The notes: generated by a model from the letters alone, not told the origin. Positions 8,354 to 18,627 are shown, counted from the first letter of the stretch. The stretch: DNA of 64,000 nt from an uncultured bacterium (GCA_949296245.1 CASFNW010000013.1:31194-95193), one strand, 5' to 3'. Program-made: numbers and translations.

Positions 8354-10555
8354 ATGGAAAAGAGAGTTTTAGCGGCATTTTTTTTGCTTATGACAGCAAA
8401 TCTCTGTGTAAACGCAGAGGATAATATTATGCCTGTAAGCAATCAAGTGTATTCTCAAAGCGGGTATTCAGAACAGGGTTCACAATATTATAATAACGGC
8501 GTCAGCTTTTTAAAGTCCGCCCAGTATACAAATGCTATTACAGAATTTCGAAAAGCTTTGAGAGAAAATCCTGATGACAAATCATCCCGAATTCAGCTTG
8601 TAAACTCATATATCTCAAGAGCCCAGTATTTTAATAATAAGTCTGCTGACTATAATAAAGCTGCAAATGATTTGCGTTCAGCTATATTTTATATGAAGTA
8701 TTATAATAATCAGCCGGTTGATGCGCAGTATCTTGCAGATTTGAATACAATGGAAGACAATCTGGAAAACATACTGTATGCAATGAATGCTGATCAAACA
8801 CCTAAAGGCAGATATACGATGGGTCGTTCTTTAAGGGCACAGGGCGAATTTGCCGCAGCTGCAACAGAGTTTCAAAAATCACAAAACGATGTAAATTACA
8901 GAAAATCGTCTCTTGCAAACCTTGGAGAAATATATTACATCCTGAATTTGAATGAGCAGGCTGTTTCATACCTTGATCAGGCTCTTGTTCTTGACCCTAA
9001 AAACGCAAATTTGCATCTTAAACTGGCTGAAGCTTACGAAAGATTAGGAAAAGTCGATTTAGCAGCAGAACAATACAATCTTTCACTGTCAAAAAACGGC
9101 GATAATCAGGAAATTTTGATGTCTCTTGAAAACATCTGGAAACAAAAAATTGCGGAAAATCCTGATAATGCGGAAGCTTATGCAAATTTAGGAGCGGTTT
9201 ACCAAAGACAAAATAATTTTACAGCAGCTTTGCAGCAATATGAAAAAGCTGAATCTTTGAACCCGTCTAATGTAAATACCCGTTTAAATCTCGGTACTTT
9301 ATATCAGGCGCAAAAAGAATATGATACAGCAATAGCTGCCTATGACACTATTCTTGATGTCAATCCGAATTTTAAACTTGCATACTTATATAAAGCACAG
9401 TGCTATAGAGCACTAGGCAATAAAGATGCAGCAATTCAAAATTACAAGCTTGCGCTGAATCTTGATCCAACTAATCAAGATATAAAAGACGAGCTCTTTA
9501 GTGTGTATGAGTCGGATATGACTCCTGAAGAGAAGTTGGCTTATATAAATGCACAGCTTCAAAAAGAGCCGAATAATCCGGCACTTGTATATAAATACGC
9601 CTTTGAACTTCATACTGCAAACAGAATTGCGGAGGCAATACCTTATTACAATCAGGCCATAAAATTAAATGCAAAAAATGAAGATGCTTACATAAATCTT
9701 GCTCAGGCATACAAACAGCAGCAAAAATATGATAAAGCAAGGGAGATTTTAACAAATGCAAAGGCAATGTTTCCGGAAAATACAACTATAAAAAAACAGC
9801 TGGCATCAATCGATACAGAAACTGCTTCTCTATTGTATAATGATGCATCTGAATTATTCAGACAAAAAAAATATATGGATGCTATTGCCGTGTACAATAA
9901 AATTTCTCCGGCTACAGCAGAATCTCTGCTTGGAATAGGTGCCTGCTATCAGGCAATGAATAATAATAAACAGGCTGCAGTGTATTATGTAAAATCACTT
10001 GCGCTGGATGCAAAAAATGCTGAGACTGCATATTACGCCGGTCTTGCATATGCAAATGCTCAGGACTTTAGCAATGCAAAAACTTATGCGAAAAAAGCAA
10101 TTGAATTAGATGCAAACAATAAAAATGCTAAGGAGCTTTTGACTTATGTAATAGAGCAGGAAAATACAGTAAAAATGGATAAAGCAATAGAACTGTTTGA
10201 AAAACAGCAGTATCAGCAGGCGCTTTCTGTTTTGAATAATGTAATTGCACAGGATTCTAAAGATTCTAATGCATATTATTACAGAGCAATGGTATATGAC
10301 GCACAAAAGAAGTACCAGCTTGCAATTAATGACTACAAAAAGGCACTACAGTATAATCCACAGATGATAATTGCAAATTATTCAATAGCTGTAGATTATG
10401 ATTATCTTGCTCAATACACAAATGCTTTGATGTATCATAAAAAATATCTGGCGGCAGCACAAAAAGCCGGAGAGACAAACGATTATACCAGATATTCAGC
10501 AAAGAGAGTGCAGGATTTAAAAGCCTATGAACCAAAACCTTCAGCAAAAAAATAA
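8354..10555 (+). CDS. Secreted or periplasmic TPR-repeat protein
   Basis: This protein of about 733 residues starts with a signal peptide (MEKRVLAAFFLLMTANLCVNA, cleavage likely after VNA). Most of the rest is tandem 34-residue tetratricopeptide repeats, visible as recurring A-x-x-x-Y/L...P-x-N/D/K units such as AYANLGAVYQRQNNFTAALQ. TPR superhelices bind other proteins, so an envelope scaffold is likely. The start at 8354 has AAAGG (8342-8346) at good spacing; in-frame ATGs at 8339 and 8348 are possible. Its last 29 bases overlap dus, which implies co-transcription. The partner is unknown. Confidence 0.85.
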   Translation: MEKRVLAAFFLLMTANLCVNAEDNIMPVSNQVYSQSGYSEQGSQYYNNGVSFLKSAQYTNAITEFRKALRENPDDKSSRIQLVNSYISRAQYFNNKSADYNKAANDLRSAIFYMKYYNNQPVDAQYLADLNTMEDNLENILYAMNADQTPKGRYTMGRSLRAQGEFAAAATEFQKSQNDVNYRKSSLANLGEIYYILNLNEQAVSYLDQALVLDPKNANLHLKLAEAYERLGKVDLAAEQYNLSLSKNGDNQEILMSLENIWKQKIAENPDNAEAYANLGAVYQRQNNFTAALQQYEKAESLNPSNVNTRLNLGTLYQAQKEYDTAIAAYDTILDVNPNFKLAYLYKAQCYRALGNKDAAIQNYKLALNLDPTNQDIKDELFSVYESDMTPEEKLAYINAQLQKEPNNPALVYKYAFELHTANRIAEAIPYYNQAIKLNAKNEDAYINLAQAYKQQQKYDKAREILTNAKAMFPENTTIKKQLASIDTETASLLYNDASELFRQKKYMDAIAVYNKISPATAESLLGIGACYQAMNNNKQAAVYYVKSLALDAKNAETAYYAGLAYANAQDFSNAKTYAKKAIELDANNKNAKELLTYVIEQENTVKMDKAIELFEKQQYQQALSVLNNVIAQDSKDSNAYYYRAMVYDAQKKYQLAINDYKKALQYNPQMIIANYSIAVDYDYLAQYTNALMYHKKYLAAAQKAGETNDYTRYSAKRVQDLKAYEPKPSAKK

Positions 10556-11540
10556 AAATATAAGAATAGGAAATGTTGAAATAAAAAGCTGTGCGGCTCT
10601 TGCACCTATGGCTGGAATTACAGATATGCCGTTAAGGCAGCTGGTGAGGAAATTTTCTAAAAACTGTCTTTTAACAACAGAAATGATAAGCTCTGAAATG
10701 CTTATGCAAAACAGACCTGATGAGCATGAAAAAATAACTGCTTATCAACAAAATGAATTTCCTCTGGCATTTCAAATATCCGGACACAAGCCTTTTATGA
10801 TGGCAAAGGCTGCAAAAATACTTGCTGATAAAGGTGCTTCTATAATTGATATAAATATGGGATGTCCGGTAAAAAAAGTTGTTTCAGGAGGCGACGGCTC
10901 AGCTCTTATGCGAACACCGCAGCTTGCTTGTGATATAGTAAAGGCCGTTAAAGATGCTGTTGATATCCCTGTTACGGTCAAATTCAGGCTCGGATACACT
11001 GCTTCAGAACAAAATTTTATGGAATTTGCTGCGTTAATGCAATCAGCAGGAGCAGATGCAATTACCATTCACTGCAGAACCCGTTCACAAATGTATTCCG
11101 GTAAAGCGGATTGGGACGCTATAGCTGCAATAAAAAAAGAGATTCGAGTGCCGGTTTTTGCAAATGGTGATATTGTATCTCCCGAGACGGCTAAAGAATG
11201 TCTTGAAAAAGCGGGTACAGACGGTATTGCTGTTGCCAGAGGCGTTTTGGGTCAGCCGGATTTGATTTTTAGGATAGAACATTATCTGCAAACAGGTGAG
11301 TTGCTGCCAGAGCCTGATATTTTTCAAAAAATAGAACTTCTGAAAGAACATATAAAAGATGAAATTGAACTCAGAGGAGAAAAGGTGGCAATGCAGTTTG
11401 TCAGAAAGTTTTACCCTTACTATATAAGAGGAATAAGAGATGCTGCAATATACAGAGGCAAGCTTGTAACAGAGACTGATTTTGATAGAGTTATGAAACT
11501 CCTAGACTTGATAGCCCAAAGAGAGCCTGCTGAAGTATAA
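10527..11540 (+). CDS. dusB: tRNA-dihydrouridine synthase, DusB-like
   Basis: This FMN enzyme reduces uridine to dihydrouridine in the D-arm of tRNA with NADPH. The 337-residue protein has the opening LAPMAGITDMPLRQL, the catalytic Cys region NMGCPVKKV, the basic uridine and tRNA contact region TVKFRLG, and the FMN-phosphate motifs FANGDI and GVARGVLGQP. The C-terminal helical tRNA-recognition domain (about 245-337) is present. DusB is the ancestral bacterial form; the exact subfamily is inferred. The gene begins inside the end of the TPR gene and is followed after three bases by the GIY-YIG gene, so all three are probably one transcript. Confidence 0.93.
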   Translation: MNQNLQQKNKNIRIGNVEIKSCAALAPMAGITDMPLRQLVRKFSKNCLLTTEMISSEMLMQNRPDEHEKITAYQQNEFPLAFQISGHKPFMMAKAAKILADKGASIIDINMGCPVKKVVSGGDGSALMRTPQLACDIVKAVKDAVDIPVTVKFRLGYTASEQNFMEFAALMQSAGADAITIHCRTRSQMYSGKADWDAIAAIKKEIRVPVFANGDIVSPETAKECLEKAGTDGIAVARGVLGQPDLIFRIEHYLQTGELLPEPDIFQKIELLKEHIKDEIELRGEKVAMQFVRKFYPYYIRGIRDAAIYRGKLVTETDFDRVMKLLDLIAQREPAEV

Positions 11541-11543
11541 ATT

Positions 11544-11810
11544 ATGGAAAAGAAGTTTTATACATACATAATTTTGACAGTGGATAATACTCTTTATTGC
11601 GGGTATACAGATGATCCAAAATCAAGATTTGAAAAGCATAAAGCAGGTCTTGCCGCAAAATATACACGTTCGCATAAACCGCTAAAAATGGTTTATATAA
11701 AAGAGTTCGCAACTAAATCCGAAGCAATGAAAGAAGAATCCCGGATAAAAAAATTAACACGCAAGCAAAAAGAAGAACTTGTTAAGAGCTCTTCTTTATA
11801 TCAGTATTAG
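11544..11810 (+). CDS. GIY-YIG domain protein, YhbQ/YazA family
   Basis: This small 88-residue protein consists almost entirely of a GIY-YIG nuclease-type domain. It opens FYTYIILTVDNTLYCGYT (the GIY and YIG strands, here YII and YCG), followed by the conserved Arg in SRFEKHKAGLAAKYT and a basic C-terminal helix rich in Lys. Stand-alone members such as E. coli YhbQ have weak or poorly defined nuclease activity linked to DNA repair. It is the last gene of the TPR-dus unit and overlaps the convergent 434-residue gene by four bases. Confidence 0.88.
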   Translation: MEKKFYTYIILTVDNTLYCGYTDDPKSRFEKHKAGLAAKYTRSHKPLKMVYIKEFATKSEAMKEESRIKKLTRKQKEELVKSSSLYQY

Positions 11811-13111
11811 TTGTTTTGCTTGCTTTTAAACGACAATTTGTCTTTGAAATCGGAAACATTTTTTAATCCGGGTTCAACAAATTTTTTGATGATATACTTG
11901 TGTACAAAATTGTCAATAGGAATAGCAAGCAGTGCCAGCGAAATAAACCCGCCGGTTGTTTTTAAAAGACCCATTTTCAGTTTTTTGTTCTGTATAAATT
12001 TATTAATAACTTCATTGGAAATCGTTGCTTTTTGGGCAAGAGTTTCAATCAGCTTTTTGTTATTTTCATTTTTCATTAATCTGTTTAATAACGAAGCAGA
12101 GACCTGTTTCCCGTTATCAGTCGCAGATACAAGTACTTTCCTGTCACTGATATTAGGGAATTCCGTTCTTATTATCTTGATTAAGTCAGAATACTTGTTT
12201 TCACCGGAAGAAAGAATCTTTTCAATAACAAAATTGGGTCTTTCTTTTATGAGTGTTTGGGCACTCATTTCTGATTTTTGAAGTGCTTTATTGTATATTT
12301 TTAGTAAATTTTTACCGAATTTCCTGTCATTAAGATAATTTTCAATATTCTCCCTTGATTGTGTTTCAAGGACTGTTTGTAAATCAAAAATGTCATAGAC
12401 TTTTCTCTGTAAATATGATTCGATTTTTGTACGTTCTGTTTTACAAGAGGCATTGTAGCCTGACGGGTGTCCGAAAAATTTTAAAATCTTTTTAAACACA
12501 CTTTCTTTTTTTATTTTTTCTTTCGTTGCATCAAGTTCATGTAAAAAACTGTGGTCATATATTCTTTCCCATACGGCATCTTTGCCTTTTTTCAGTTTAC
12601 CGTTTTCTATTCTGTCACCTTTTGCAAACTTTGCCTTGGCAAAATCATCCTGAAGTTTTTCAAACAATTCTTCTTTCACTGTTGCACTCAGACCCGAGTT
12701 ATCAAACCTTGTAAACTGTCCTGCAATGCCTTGTCCTATTTTTACGGCTGTTGTAGGCAGGATTACACTGGCAAGTGCCTGAAAAGTAGCCTGCTCCACT
12801 GCCGCTGAGGCTGAGGCTTTTGTATAATCTCCTTCTTTTCCCCTTTTATATTTATCATAAATATCTGCACCCAGATACATTAAAGCAGGCACCCACAGTG
12901 CAAGCTCTGCTGCTTTACCCCATCCGGGCATTGCAGATACTGCGGCACCGACTTCGTTTGAATAACCGAAGGCTCTCAACGGATATTTTGCTAAAGGATC
13001 ATTCGGATTTTGTATAATCTCTTTAACTTCTTCCTGTTTAGTTTTTTGTTTTATAGGTGTAAGCTTTACTTTTGGCATTATTAATGCATAAGTCGAGTTA
13101 AATTCCGTCAA
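11807..13111 (-). CDS. Lineage-specific protein of unknown function (434 aa)
   Basis: I do not recognise this protein. A short N-terminal tail (KVKLTPIKQKTKQEEV) leads into a moderately hydrophobic Ala-rich stretch (about 55-80) and a second Ala-rich stretch (about 98-120). A long charged, mostly helical middle (about 135-385) follows, then a hydrophobic segment near the C-terminus (about 388-405, GGFISLALLAIPI). The start used is TTG at 13111 because GGGAG lies eight bases upstream; an ATG at 13078 (MPKVKL) is the alternative. It is a single gene on the - strand. It may associate with the membrane through the C-terminal segment. Confidence 0.65.
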   Translation of the reverse strand: MTEFNSTYALIMPKVKLTPIKQKTKQEEVKEIIQNPNDPLAKYPLRAFGYSNEVGAAVSAMPGWGKAAELALWVPALMYLGADIYDKYKRGKEGDYTKASASAAVEQATFQALASVILPTTAVKIGQGIAGQFTRFDNSGLSATVKEELFEKLQDDFAKAKFAKGDRIENGKLKKGKDAVWERIYDHSFLHELDATKEKIKKESVFKKILKFFGHPSGYNASCKTERTKIESYLQRKVYDIFDLQTVLETQSRENIENYLNDRKFGKNLLKIYNKALQKSEMSAQTLIKERPNFVIEKILSSGENKYSDLIKIIRTEFPNISDRKVLVSATDNGKQVSASLLNRLMKNENNKKLIETLAQKATISNEVINKFIQNKKLKMGLLKTTGGFISLALLAIPIDNFVHKYIIKKFVEPGLKNVSDFKDKLSFKSKQNN

Positions 13112-13302
13112 TTAAAATCTCCCTGCAGTCTATATCTTATTCGGTTAGTGAACTTCTATAGTATTCCAAACATTATGATAAGTAAACAACCGTAAAAAAA
13201 ATTTTTGCTATTGCCGGTGCATTTTTTATCAATAATTTTCTACTACAGATAGAAATCTATGTATCTGCTGTTCTTTTATCTCGAATCCTGAAATTTGTGG
13301 TA

Positions 13303-13737
13303 TTAAAATTTTAATTCTTTTACTTCATTGTTGTAATGAGCAACAATATAGTTAAATATTTTTTGCGGAATCTGCGGAGAAAAATAATAGCTGTTATCAC
13401 ATGGTGTTATTTTTATAAAAGTAGAGCTTTTATCTTTTTTATAAACACTTATCAAAAATTCTTTATTTTCCGCTTTAAAAACTATGTAACCGTTTCTTGA
13501 CTGGATTTCCAACAATTCAAATTTTGAACCCTCAACAGAGGATAAAGCCAGATAAAATAATTTTTCAAAAGGGAGTTTGTACAGCTTTATGCAATCCCGA
13601 TAATTTGTATACTGAGCTGCCGTTTGAGCATATGCAGCTTCCAGCTCATCTTCTTTTGCAAAAGTCTTTGCATAGAACCCTGATACCAAAGACAGATAAA
13701 TAATCAAAACTGCTGTAAATATTTTTTTTATGTTCAT
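13303..13737 (-). CDS. Small exported protein downstream of polA
   Basis: This 144-residue protein has a signal peptide (about 1-25, ending near GFYAKTFA) and a mature part of about 115 residues with alternating beta-type stretches and an AHYNNEVKEL C-terminus. No family is recognised. Its ATG overlaps the polA stop codon (TAATG), so it is translationally coupled to polA, although an exported protein has no obvious link to DNA replication. The coupling is seen; any functional connection would be guesswork. Confidence 0.65.
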   Translation of the reverse strand: MNIKKIFTAVLIIYLSLVSGFYAKTFAKEDELEAAYAQTAAQYTNYRDCIKLYKLPFEKLFYLALSSVEGSKFELLEIQSRNGYIVFKAENKEFLISVYKKDKSSTFIKITPCDNSYYFSPQIPQKIFNYIVAHYNNEVKELKF

Positions 13738-16718
13738 TATTCTCCGTCATCTCCCATCCAGGTTGAACCGTATTCTATATCCACAACGAGCGGTACTTTA
13801 AAAGGCTGATTGAGTTCCATAGCTTGTTTTACGAGATGTTGCACCTCATTTAGTTCGTCTTTAAATGTTTCAACAATCAGTTCATCGTGAACCTGCATAA
13901 TCATTTTGGATTTTAATTTGTTATCTCTCAATTTTTTTTCAAAATCTATCATCGCCAGTTTTATTAAATCTGATGCTGTACCCTGCAAAGGTGTATTTAT
14001 AGCTGCACGCTGTGCAAATTCTTTTATATTTCTGTTAGAGCTCATTAACTCGTCTAAAAGATAGCGTTTTCTTCCGTAGAGAGTTCTTGCATATCCGTTG
14101 CGGTAAGCTTCTTGTATAGAATTTTCCATATACTCTTTAACTTTCGGGTATGTCAAAAAGTATTTATCAATAAACTCCTGCGCTTCTTCATTTGATATTC
14201 CGAGAGAGGAAGCCAGTCCCCAGCGTGTCTGCCCGTAGATAATTCCAAAGTTTACGGCTTTTGCTCTGCTTCGCATTTCTTTTGTAACTTCACTCAAAGG
14301 TACGTCAAATACTTTTGCCGCTGTTTGAGCGTGAACATCTTCGCCTGAGTTAAAGGCTTGTATAAGATTTTCATCACCGGAACAGTGTGCCAGCAGTCTG
14401 AGTTCTATCTGTGAATAATCAGCGGATAAAAGCACCTGAGATGTTTTGTTCTCAGGAACAAAAGCTTTTCTTATACGGCTGCCGAGTTTTGTTCTTACCG
14501 GAATATTCTGCAAATTCGGATTAGAAGAGGACAATCTTCCCGTTACCGTAACTGTCTGGTTGTAGCTTGTATGGATTTTTCCGTCAACTGGACTTATCAA
14601 ATCAGGAAGGGCATCTACATATGTTGATTTTATTTTTGTATACTGTCTGTACTGCAAAAGACATCTTGCAATTTCATGGTCTTTAGCCAGTTCCTCCAGT
14701 ACTTTTGCGTCTGTAGAAAATTTTTGCGCACCGCGTTTTTTTGTTTTATGCTCAATACCCATTTTCTCAAAAAGTATTGCTGCTACCTGTTTGGGCGAAT
14801 TTATATTAAAGCTTTCTCCTGCAATAGCGTATATTTTTGTTTCGATATCTTTTAAATTTTCATCAAGTTCTTTTGACAACACCGATAAATACCCTGTATC
14901 CAGAGACACGCCCTGTGCTTCCATTTTTGCAAGTACAAGGCTTGTAGGCACTTCTATGTCATAGAGAAGTTTTTTGCCTTCATCATCAAGTTTTTTCTGC
15001 CAGTATCTGGTTAATTCCAGTGTTACAAAAGCATCATCACAGGCATAATCAGAGCATTCTTCTATACTGACATTATCCATTGTGATTTGATTTTTACCTT
15101 TCCCTATAAGCTCGTCAATCTCTGTCATAAAATAATCGAGATTCTCGGCAGCCTGAACCTTTAATCCGTGTTTTCTTGAGGGATCGTTTATATAACTGGC
15201 AAGCATTGTATCAAAGATTATACCCTGAAGATTAATTCCGTACTTTAAGAGAGTATTGATTTCATACTTTGCGTTTTGAAAAGTTTTATAGATTGACGGG
15301 TTTTCAAACACCGGTTTAAGATTTTCCAGTACATAGTCCATATCCAATTGCTCGCCTACTTTATGAAACACCGGAATATAAAAAGATTTTGTCTGTCCTT
15401 CGTTTTCTGTCAAAACGACTTTGGAATCTTTTGCTTTGATTTCTTCATTATAAGCAAGAGATATACCGACAAGGTCAGCTTCCAGCGCATTAACTGATGT
15501 TGTTTCCGTATCCATTGCAAAAAGAGTCTGCTGTTTCAGGATTTCAAGCAGTTCTTCAAAGTCTTTTTTTGTAACAATGGTCTTTCTGTCATTATAAAGG
15601 CTGTTTACTTTTTCTGTATTAACTGCAGCAAACAAACCGAGCTGCTGCTGTGAAGCGTGCTGTTCTTGTATATTATTATTTTGTGATGATTCTTCAGGCT
15701 GGTTTGGCTTTATTTTCCCGTCTTTCAGGCTTATAAAGTCAATAAGTTTTTGATCCGCAATCTGCTGCTTTTTCATCTCGGCAGAATCAATATTTTCCGG
15801 CTTTGAAGCTAAAGAACAAACACTGAAAGGACGCAGAATTTCCGGAAGATTCTTTAAAAAGCTGAAAAATTGCACTTTTTTTAAAAATTCGCTTACTTTA
15901 TCTACATCAGGCATTTCAAGTTTTGTTTTGTCAAAATCAAAATCTATATCAACATCACGTTTTATTGTTGCAAGATAATAGCTTAATTTCGCATCTTCCA
16001 CACCGTTTTTTAATTTTTCTTTCAGCGATTTTCCTTCGACCTCATCTATATGTGCAAGAACATTATCAAGAGTCTGAAACCGGTCTAAGAGTTTTGCTGC
16101 GGTTTTTTCGCCTATTCCTTTAATACCGGGGATATTGTCTGAGGTGTCGCCTCTCAGCGCTTTGTAATCAATAACCTGATCGGGATAAACGCCCAGTTTA
16201 TTATAAACTCTTGCCCAGTCATATTCTACAAGTTCACCTTTTGAAGGAATCAAAACACTTACATTGCCTTCTCTGTCAATAAGCTGGAAAGCATCCTGGT
16301 CACCTGTCAGAATTATCGTCTTATGTCCGAGTTTTGTTGCTTTATCAGCAATAGTACCGATAACATCATCAGCTTCAAAGCCCTGTTTTGTATAAATAGG
16401 AATATTAAAAGCCTCAAGACCTTCCATAATAAGTCCCATCTGGCTTTTCATTGTATCAGGCATCTGTTCTCTGTTTGCCTTATACTCCTGATAGCATTCT
16501 GTTCTAAATGTATCGTGGCTTACATCAAATGTTACGGCAATACAATCCGGAGCAATTTTTGTATTTTTTAAAAGGTCAAATATAGCTTTAAAAAAGCCAA
16601 ACACTGCCCAGGTAGGTTCTTTATCTGAGGTTTTCATGCCTGTTCTCTCCAGTGCAAAAAAGCTCCTGAAAGCCAGTGCATGTCCGTCTATTAAAATCAG
16701 TGTTTTCCTTTTATCCAT
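13737..16718 (-). CDS. polA: DNA polymerase I
   Basis: DNA polymerase I fills gaps and removes RNA primers in Okazaki-fragment processing and repair. At 993 residues it has all three domains. The 5'-nuclease is at about 1-290 (LILIDGHALAFRSFFAL, LTGDQDAFQLI, RGDTSDNIPGIKGIGEKTA). A variable Gln-rich linker follows (about 305-375). The 3'-5' exonuclease is at about 385-575 and the polymerase at about 600-993, with motif A LLSADYSQIELRLLAH, motif B RSRAKAVNFGIIYG and motif C MQVHDELIVE. In the exonuclease, ExoI (DTET, Asp403 and Glu405) and ExoIII (YACDD, Asp562) are kept, but the ExoII Asp is Glu (QNAKYE, residue 486). Proofreading may therefore be altered. It overlaps the next gene by one base. 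Confidence 0.97.
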   Translation of the reverse strand: MDKRKTLILIDGHALAFRSFFALERTGMKTSDKEPTWAVFGFFKAIFDLLKNTKIAPDCIAVTFDVSHDTFRTECYQEYKANREQMPDTMKSQMGLIMEGLEAFNIPIYTKQGFEADDVIGTIADKATKLGHKTIILTGDQDAFQLIDREGNVSVLIPSKGELVEYDWARVYNKLGVYPDQVIDYKALRGDTSDNIPGIKGIGEKTAAKLLDRFQTLDNVLAHIDEVEGKSLKEKLKNGVEDAKLSYYLATIKRDVDIDFDFDKTKLEMPDVDKVSEFLKKVQFFSFLKNLPEILRPFSVCSLASKPENIDSAEMKKQQIADQKLIDFISLKDGKIKPNQPEESSQNNNIQEQHASQQQLGLFAAVNTEKVNSLYNDRKTIVTKKDFEELLEILKQQTLFAMDTETTSVNALEADLVGISLAYNEEIKAKDSKVVLTENEGQTKSFYIPVFHKVGEQLDMDYVLENLKPVFENPSIYKTFQNAKYEINTLLKYGINLQGIIFDTMLASYINDPSRKHGLKVQAAENLDYFMTEIDELIGKGKNQITMDNVSIEECSDYACDDAFVTLELTRYWQKKLDDEGKKLLYDIEVPTSLVLAKMEAQGVSLDTGYLSVLSKELDENLKDIETKIYAIAGESFNINSPKQVAAILFEKMGIEHKTKKRGAQKFSTDAKVLEELAKDHEIARCLLQYRQYTKIKSTYVDALPDLISPVDGKIHTSYNQTVTVTGRLSSSNPNLQNIPVRTKLGSRIRKAFVPENKTSQVLLSADYSQIELRLLAHCSGDENLIQAFNSGEDVHAQTAAKVFDVPLSEVTKEMRSRAKAVNFGIIYGQTRWGLASSLGISNEEAQEFIDKYFLTYPKVKEYMENSIQEAYRNGYARTLYGRKRYLLDELMSSNRNIKEFAQRAAINTPLQGTASDLIKLAMIDFEKKLRDNKLKSKMIMQVHDELIVETFKDELNEVQHLVKQAMELNQPFKVPLVVDIEYGSTWMGDDGE

Positions 16719-16868
16719 ACCCGTACCCCTGCTGTTTCAGATAAATTTTAGCATATACAAAAACAAAAGGCTAATGATAGCAGGTGAATTGTTGCGGATT
16801 TGTTCGAAAATAAATAGTAAGTTATAATTAATATTAACTGCATTTTGTGATTCCGGGGTAAATATAAA

Positions 16869-18590
16869 ATGTTTTCTGCTAAAAACTCTTGTAAAACTTA
16901 TGATAATGATAAAAAATATGCAAGAAATATATTGCTTTTTCTTGAAAATAAAACGCAAGATTATCAGAATCGTGTGGCACTCGGAATAAGAACACATCAT
17001 GGCTGGAATGAATACACTTATAAAGGCATAGGCAGGCTGTCAAGAAAAATTGCCTGCTATTTGATAAATAACCTTAACATAAAAAAAGGTGAAAGATTGG
17101 CTATTCTGTCCGAATCAAGACCGGAATTCGGCGCAGCTGTATTTGCCTCTGTTCTTTCAGGCTTAATTACCGTTCCTCTTGATATAAAACTCACAAAATA
17201 CGAACTAAAAACTATACTGTCAGATTGTCTGCCTGAAGTTTTGGTTGTATCAAATTCCTTTTTGCAGACAGCAGAGGAACTGCAAAAAGAAGTTCCTTCC
17301 GTTAAATACATAATATCACTTGATGAAACAGGACACAGTGAAAAATCTGTTCAGTCCATACACAAACTTCCTGATAACTATGAAGCAAAATGGAAACACA
17401 GAAGTAATAAATCAACAGCTCTTATTATTTATACCTCGGGAACAACAGGTTCTCCAAAAGGGGTTGAAATTACTTTTGAAAATATGCTTACACAGCTGAA
17501 TGACATTGCCGTATTGTATAAAAAATTTTTCGGAAGACATAATGTGACCTCAGTGCTTTCTATATTGCCAATGAACCATTTGTTTGAACTGACGGTCGGC
17601 TTTTCGGTGATGTTAAGCTGGGGATTGTCAGTATATTACACAAAAACACTTAAACCCAAAGACATTCTGGATATCATGCAGGAAAAACATATTAACTTTA
17701 TGATTGTTGTGCCTGCATTTTTAAAGCTTCTTAAATCCGGTATCGAGTCTGAAATACGGGCCTCAAATCTATTTGTTCGAATATTATTTAAAACAATGTT
17801 TTTTGCTGCGCAGTTTATTCCGTTTTATTCTGTTCGAAAACTTATGTTTTACAAAGTTCATAAAAAATTCGGAGGTAAGTTTTTCGGCTGTATTTCAGGA
17901 GGTGCGCCTCTTGATGTGTCTGTCGGAGAATTTTTTGAAAGAATAGGTATCAGAGTATTTCAAGGATACGGTTTGACCGAGACTAGCCCTGTTGTATGCG
18001 TAAATTATGACAAAAAAGGAGATATCGCATCTGTAGGCCGTCCGTTAAAAAGTGTTCTTGCAAAGATTGATGAAAGAACAGGCGAGCTGATGTTAAAAGG
18101 CCCCTCTGTTATGAAAGGCTATTATAACAGGTCTGATTTAACCGAACAGGTTATGACAGAAGACGGCTGGCTGCATACAGGAGATATAGCAAATATTGAT
18201 AAGGACGGGCACATACATATAACAGGCAGAATTAAGAATATGATTGTGCTTTCCGGAGGAAAAAAGGTATTTCCAGAGGAAGTGGAATCGGTTCTTTCTT
18301 TAAGCGAAAATTTTTCGGAAGTGTGTGTATTCGGTTCCAGAAGAACAACAGGTGCAAAAGAAGGTTCAGAAGATATTACTGCGGTTATTGTACCGTCACA
18401 GAATCTTATAACACAGGCAAAAGATGATAAAATGCTTAATATTCTTGTAAGAAACGAAGTAAAATATTTGTCAAAAAGACTTGCCGCATACAAGCGTCCG
18501 GTAAATGTTATAGTTTACAAAGAACCTTTGCCTAAAACAACAACAAGAAAAATAAAAAGAAAAGAAGTAAAAGAACTGGTAAACGCTTAA
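16869..18590 (+). CDS. AMP-binding long-chain acyl-CoA synthetase
   Basis: This enzyme of the ANL superfamily activates a fatty acid to acyl-AMP and then acyl-CoA at the membrane face. The 573-residue protein has the P-loop-like motif IIYTSGTTGSPKGVEI, the adenine-binding GYGLTETSPVV, the hinge region LHTGDIANIDKDGHIHITGR, and the C-terminal catalytic Lys region (KTTTRKIKRKEVKEL). The substrate is probably a long-chain fatty acid by resemblance to FadD-type proteins; aryl or other acids cannot be excluded. It is a single gene divergent from polA, ending in a strong terminator. Confidence 0.9.
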   Translation: MFSAKNSCKTYDNDKKYARNILLFLENKTQDYQNRVALGIRTHHGWNEYTYKGIGRLSRKIACYLINNLNIKKGERLAILSESRPEFGAAVFASVLSGLITVPLDIKLTKYELKTILSDCLPEVLVVSNSFLQTAEELQKEVPSVKYIISLDETGHSEKSVQSIHKLPDNYEAKWKHRSNKSTALIIYTSGTTGSPKGVEITFENMLTQLNDIAVLYKKFFGRHNVTSVLSILPMNHLFELTVGFSVMLSWGLSVYYTKTLKPKDILDIMQEKHINFMIVVPAFLKLLKSGIESEIRASNLFVRILFKTMFFAAQFIPFYSVRKLMFYKVHKKFGGKFFGCISGGAPLDVSVGEFFERIGIRVFQGYGLTETSPVVCVNYDKKGDIASVGRPLKSVLAKIDERTGELMLKGPSVMKGYYNRSDLTEQVMTEDGWLHTGDIANIDKDGHIHITGRIKNMIVLSGGKKVFPEEVESVLSLSENFSEVCVFGSRRTTGAKEGSEDITAVIVPSQNLITQAKDDKMLNILVRNEVKYLSKRLAAYKRPVNVIVYKEPLPKTTTRKIKRKEVKELVNA

Positions 18591-18593
18591 ATA

Positions 18594-18627
18594 AATAATC
18601 GGCCTGCTTTTAACAGGCCGATTATTT
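18594..18627. terminator. Bidirectional hairpin terminator
   Basis: A perfect 13-bp stem (AATAATCGGCCTG with CAGGCCGATTATT) and a 7-base loop sit between the convergent acyl-CoA synthetase and HPF genes. A- and T-rich flanks allow it to serve both strands. Confidence 0.8.

Noticed and set aside
11811..12281. 156-residue + strand open frame
   Set aside because: It is antisense to the 434-residue gene, which has a better start, length and protein-like composition.
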